Source: Paramecium sonneborni (taxonomy: Eukaryota > Ciliophora > Oligohymenophorea > Peniculida > Parameciidae). From it: 64,000 nt of DNA. Shown here one piece after another: positions 60,901 to 64,000 of this stretch. A program made the position numbers and the translations under genes. The notes under the pieces are model-generated. The model worked only from the letters and a program-made list of their open reading frames with translations. It ran no database searches and was not told the DNA's origin. The DNA lies in contig CAJJDN010000065.1 of the NCBI GenBank assembly GCA_905182985.1, positions 276,522-340,521 of the forward strand. The letters run 5' to 3'. Every line of letters starts with the position of its first letter. The first letter of the stretch is position 1.

Positions 60901-63900
60901 TAGGTAAGATTGCATCAATAACATTTAAGTAATATATTTACTTAACAATTTTCATGTTTATAATTATTACTATATACGCCATGATTGGAATGGATTTATA
61001 TGCAGGTAATTTAGATTAAAATGATTCTTTGGGTTAATTGCATTCATTTGATAATTTATTGAAAGCAATGATGACGATTTTTAATATAATGACAAATGAT
61101 GATTGGTATGGAGTATATGTCATTGGTTCAGAAATTAATACTGTTGCTGCTACTATATACTCATTTTCTATGGTGATAATATTAAATTATTTGACATATG
61201 GATTAGTTTTAGCGATATTGCTTGATGGATTTGGGAGATATTTGGATGAAAAAGATGAAGCTGATTAGAGTGATAAATAAATTTTAGAACATTAAATGAC
61301 ATGCTCAGAAGATGCAGATTTATTTAATGCAGAAATTGATTCTAGTAGATAATTTAAAGTTAAGTCACAATTTTTATCATAAGCTCAAATTTGTGAATTA
61401 GAAGAAAAAGAATAACCAAAAATAAAAGCTGATTTAATGGAAAGTCTTTTGATATCTTTAAGTATTATTATATTAGTATATTAGAGTAATTAAATAAGTA
61501 AGTAATGAAATAAAATCCAAAATTATTTTAAGATATTTAATGTGAAACATCTCTCTATTTGTTTGAAAAAACAAGTAAAATAAGAATAATATGTTGTAAT
61601 TTGTGTACATCTTTAGCATTTTATTGGTTTACAAATTTAGTTTTAATTTGTTCAATATTTGTAATGATAATTGGCACTTATCATGATTATGAATTAGAGA
61701 GGAGTTAATATCCATATATATTATTGATGATTTTGAATTTTTTTATGTTATTAGAAGATGTTATTTGTATAATTGCAAAGGGTTTATGTTTAGATAAAGG
61801 ATCACATATAAACTATTCGTGGTAATTGATTGATTTAATTTATCTACTTGGCTTTTTTATTAATAGTGATTAGTAAAATCCAATAATAAAAATATGTTTA
61901 TTTCTTGGTCATTTTAGACCAATGAAATTGATGTATAGAATTAAATGGTTAGATAAGATAAGAGCAGCATTGGCATAATCACTTTTTGATATGTTAAAGA
62001 TATTATTAACTTTAGTATCAGTATGGATTATGTTTGGAGTATTTGGAATCATTTTATATGAAAGCTAATTTGGATTTTGCAATGATAAAATGTCATTTGA
62101 TATTAATAAAAATGAATGTATAGAATCTAATGGAAATTGGATTAATTACAAACACAATTTTGATAATATTACAATTGCATTACCAACCTTATTTGTAGTA
62201 TCAACTTTTGATGGTTGGGGTGAAATAATGTAAGTAGCAGAAAACAGTAGACAAAGTAGATTTGGACCATATCCATTTGCTACTTATATTTCTACTTATG
62301 CTTATTTCATATCTTTTTGTTTTGTAGGATCTATGTTCTTTTTAAGTTTTTTTACTGGAACTCTCTTTTCTAAATTAAGAATCAATTAATAGAAGATAGA
62401 AATGTAGGATATTACTAAATTTCAGAGAGAATTTACAGAAATTGCTCCAATTATTCTCAAAGATATTCCAGTTTTTTCAACTCCTCCAACTAATGTATTG
62501 AGAAGATTAGCCTCTTTTATTGTTAGTAACACTCTATTTTAGAAATTTATGTTTCTAATGTTATTAATAGATTTGATTTGTCAATTGTAATATTAATATG
62601 ATATGGATGTTGAATACATCACAAATATTAATATAATTTAAAGGTTTATCATATTCTTTTATGCATTATGGATTGGTCTTCTGTTTATGTCATTAGGTAT
62701 TAATAGATATTTTGACAATAATTGGAGAAGATATTATACAGTTCTTATTGTTATATCTCTTTGTGATTTAATTGCAGATTTACAAAATGGTTGGGTAATT
62801 GAATATTTTTAATCAAATGTATTTACTCCAAATTATCAATTATTGAGAGTAGCGTTTATGACTAGACAATTACGTCTTTTAGTAATATTTCAAGGATTAA
62901 CAAACTTATCAAGATTGATAAGAGTGATGGGTTTTGCTATTCCTTTTTTAGCTAAAATAATATCAATTCTTATAATCACTATGATTATTTATGCATTAAT
63001 TGGATGTTAATTATTTGGTAAAATAATCGATGGTGCAGTGATTGATGATTACATTAATTTTACTAATTTTGAATATGCTTTATTAGCATTGTATAAATGT
63101 GCTTCAGGAGATGATTTTAGAACTATAATGACAGATACAATGCATCATAATCCATCTTGTCCAGAGAATCCTGATTGTTGTGGTTCAGATTTCAGTTAAA
63201 TCTATTTTATAACATTTATGCTATTTTCAAATTATGTTCTTTTGAATTTGTTTATTTTAGGTTTAATTGAATAATTTGAGGAATTCTTCTAAGTTCAAAA
63301 TTCGATGATTTAAACTTATGTTGAAGAAATAGATAAGATTAAAACTGCTTGGTGTAAATACTCAGCTGAAACTAATGGTTAAAGTATGCATTATAAATTT
63401 CTTTGTCGATTCTTACTTGATATTGGTTAACCATTAGGAGGAGGAAAAGATGATAATTTATGGGATGCAGCTAAAATAGCATCCAAATTTAATTTAAGAT
63501 GGTATTATTTTATAATTAAATAGTGATGCTTGTGGGTATATTCAATATAATCAATTATTATATTAACTATTTAGAAGATGTTATCATGAAGAAGTATTCA
63601 AAGATGGATCATAAGAATCTATACAGAATATGAAATAATTCAATAAAGAAATGCAAATACGTTTAATTTACTATAGAAGAAGTAAGAATTAACCTAGAAC
63701 TAATATAAGTAAATAAACTTTATAATTTAAATCTAATTTCAACATTCTCCATGATTATTTGAATGTTTTAATTTTATTTAAAACTTGGTAATCATACTCT
63801 TAATTGTTGATTGAAAAAATAATTAGTAGAGAAGTCGATTATACAGAAAGTGATGAAATTACATTAGATGGCAATATCTAAAATAATCCTTAATAGTATT

Positions 63901-64000
63901 TTTTTTTTCTTCTATTTTATTTTAGTTGGTAATAAGTTCAAAATGATTTCATAAATGATGGCTTCAGTTCTAGAAGAAGAACAACAGATATTAAATTATG
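57914..64000 (+). CDS. Four-domain voltage-gated cation channel (CaV-like alpha subunit), copy B, runs off window
   Basis: Starts MMKRNPTKFLQEMKSLKQ at 57914; the 3' end is beyond 64000. About 190 polar residues precede a block shared with copy A (RNPFEDPYYVVLTPLHGLER) and, after a 23-nt intron, S1. Pore motifs: ILRTITMDDWSWVM (near 59216..59256), MTIFNIMTNDDWYG (near 61071..61112), TLFVVSTFDGWGEI (near 62190..62228) and YKCASGDDFRTIMTD (near 63095..63140). All four ring positions are D. The repeat-I pore loop has several cysteines (CYQNSCPEGMQC), probably disulfide-bonded outside. The tail repeats the copy-A pattern (LLYELFRRCYHEEVF, ILHDYLNVLILFKTW), and a 22-nt intron splits it near 63502..63523. 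The S4 of repeat I (LRIITILLYLGDGLLRLKYM) has few basic residues. Confidence 0.9.

Noticed and set aside
1..64000. Abundant in-frame TAA and TAG as evidence of pseudogenes
   Set aside because: They fall at glutamine positions of conserved proteins and the frames end in TGA; this is the ciliate nuclear code, not decay.

Overview
The window looks like macronuclear DNA of an oligohymenophorean ciliate, most likely Paramecium or a close relative. Conserved proteins can only be read if TAA and TAG are glutamine and TGA is the sole stop. Introns are tiny (about 20-31 nt, GT...AG). Genes are packed 7-50 bp apart on both strands, and the DNA is very AT-rich. Standard-code ORF calling therefore shows only fragments; every gene below was read by hand in the ciliate code, so coordinates are predictions.

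1-11 kb: a partial secreted protein, KIN17, an unknown gene, VPS35 (retromer), an unknown gene, a TTLL3-type tubulin glycylase, a minimal BET protein (bromodomain plus NET) and HMG-CoA lyase. 11.8-27 kb: a cyclic-nucleotide-binding-domain (CNBD) K+ channel, a very large PAS-like multipass membrane protein, a coiled-coil protein, an EF-hand protein, a 90-residue protein and the ER-fusion GTPase SEY1/RHD3. 27.4-37.5 kb: an identical 1168-bp segment repeated either side of a 37-N gap, two tandem CNBD-type K+ channels and a coiled-coil protein. 37.7-43.7 kb: short genes for an unknown 70-residue protein, mitochondrial ribosomal protein bL33 and RPB12, together with fumarylacetoacetase and CEP76; CEP76 carries an identical 1229-bp repeat at a single N. 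43.8-64 kb: two paralogous four-domain voltage-gated cation channels in opposite orientation, separated by a coiled-coil gene, a B-box/EF-hand gene, a RecQL4-like gene with eroded ATPase motifs, and an unresolved gene resembling the DNA polymerase delta small subunit.

The recurring theme is ciliary and excitable-membrane biology: three K+ channels, two four-domain channels, a tubulin glycylase, CEP76, EF-hand and coiled-coil proteins. Compact gene pairs with 7-27 bp between start codons must share promoters. The points I would look at first are: zinc-knuckle-like CCHC motifs after the cyclic-nucleotide domain in all three K+ channels; an apparent all-aspartate (DDDD) selectivity ring in both four-domain channels; the ATPase-dead-looking RecQL4 homologue; and AAG 3' splice sites that conserved proteins require. 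The two perfect repeats beside N characters are most likely assembly errors. No tRNA, rRNA, CRISPR array or recognisable transposon was seen.
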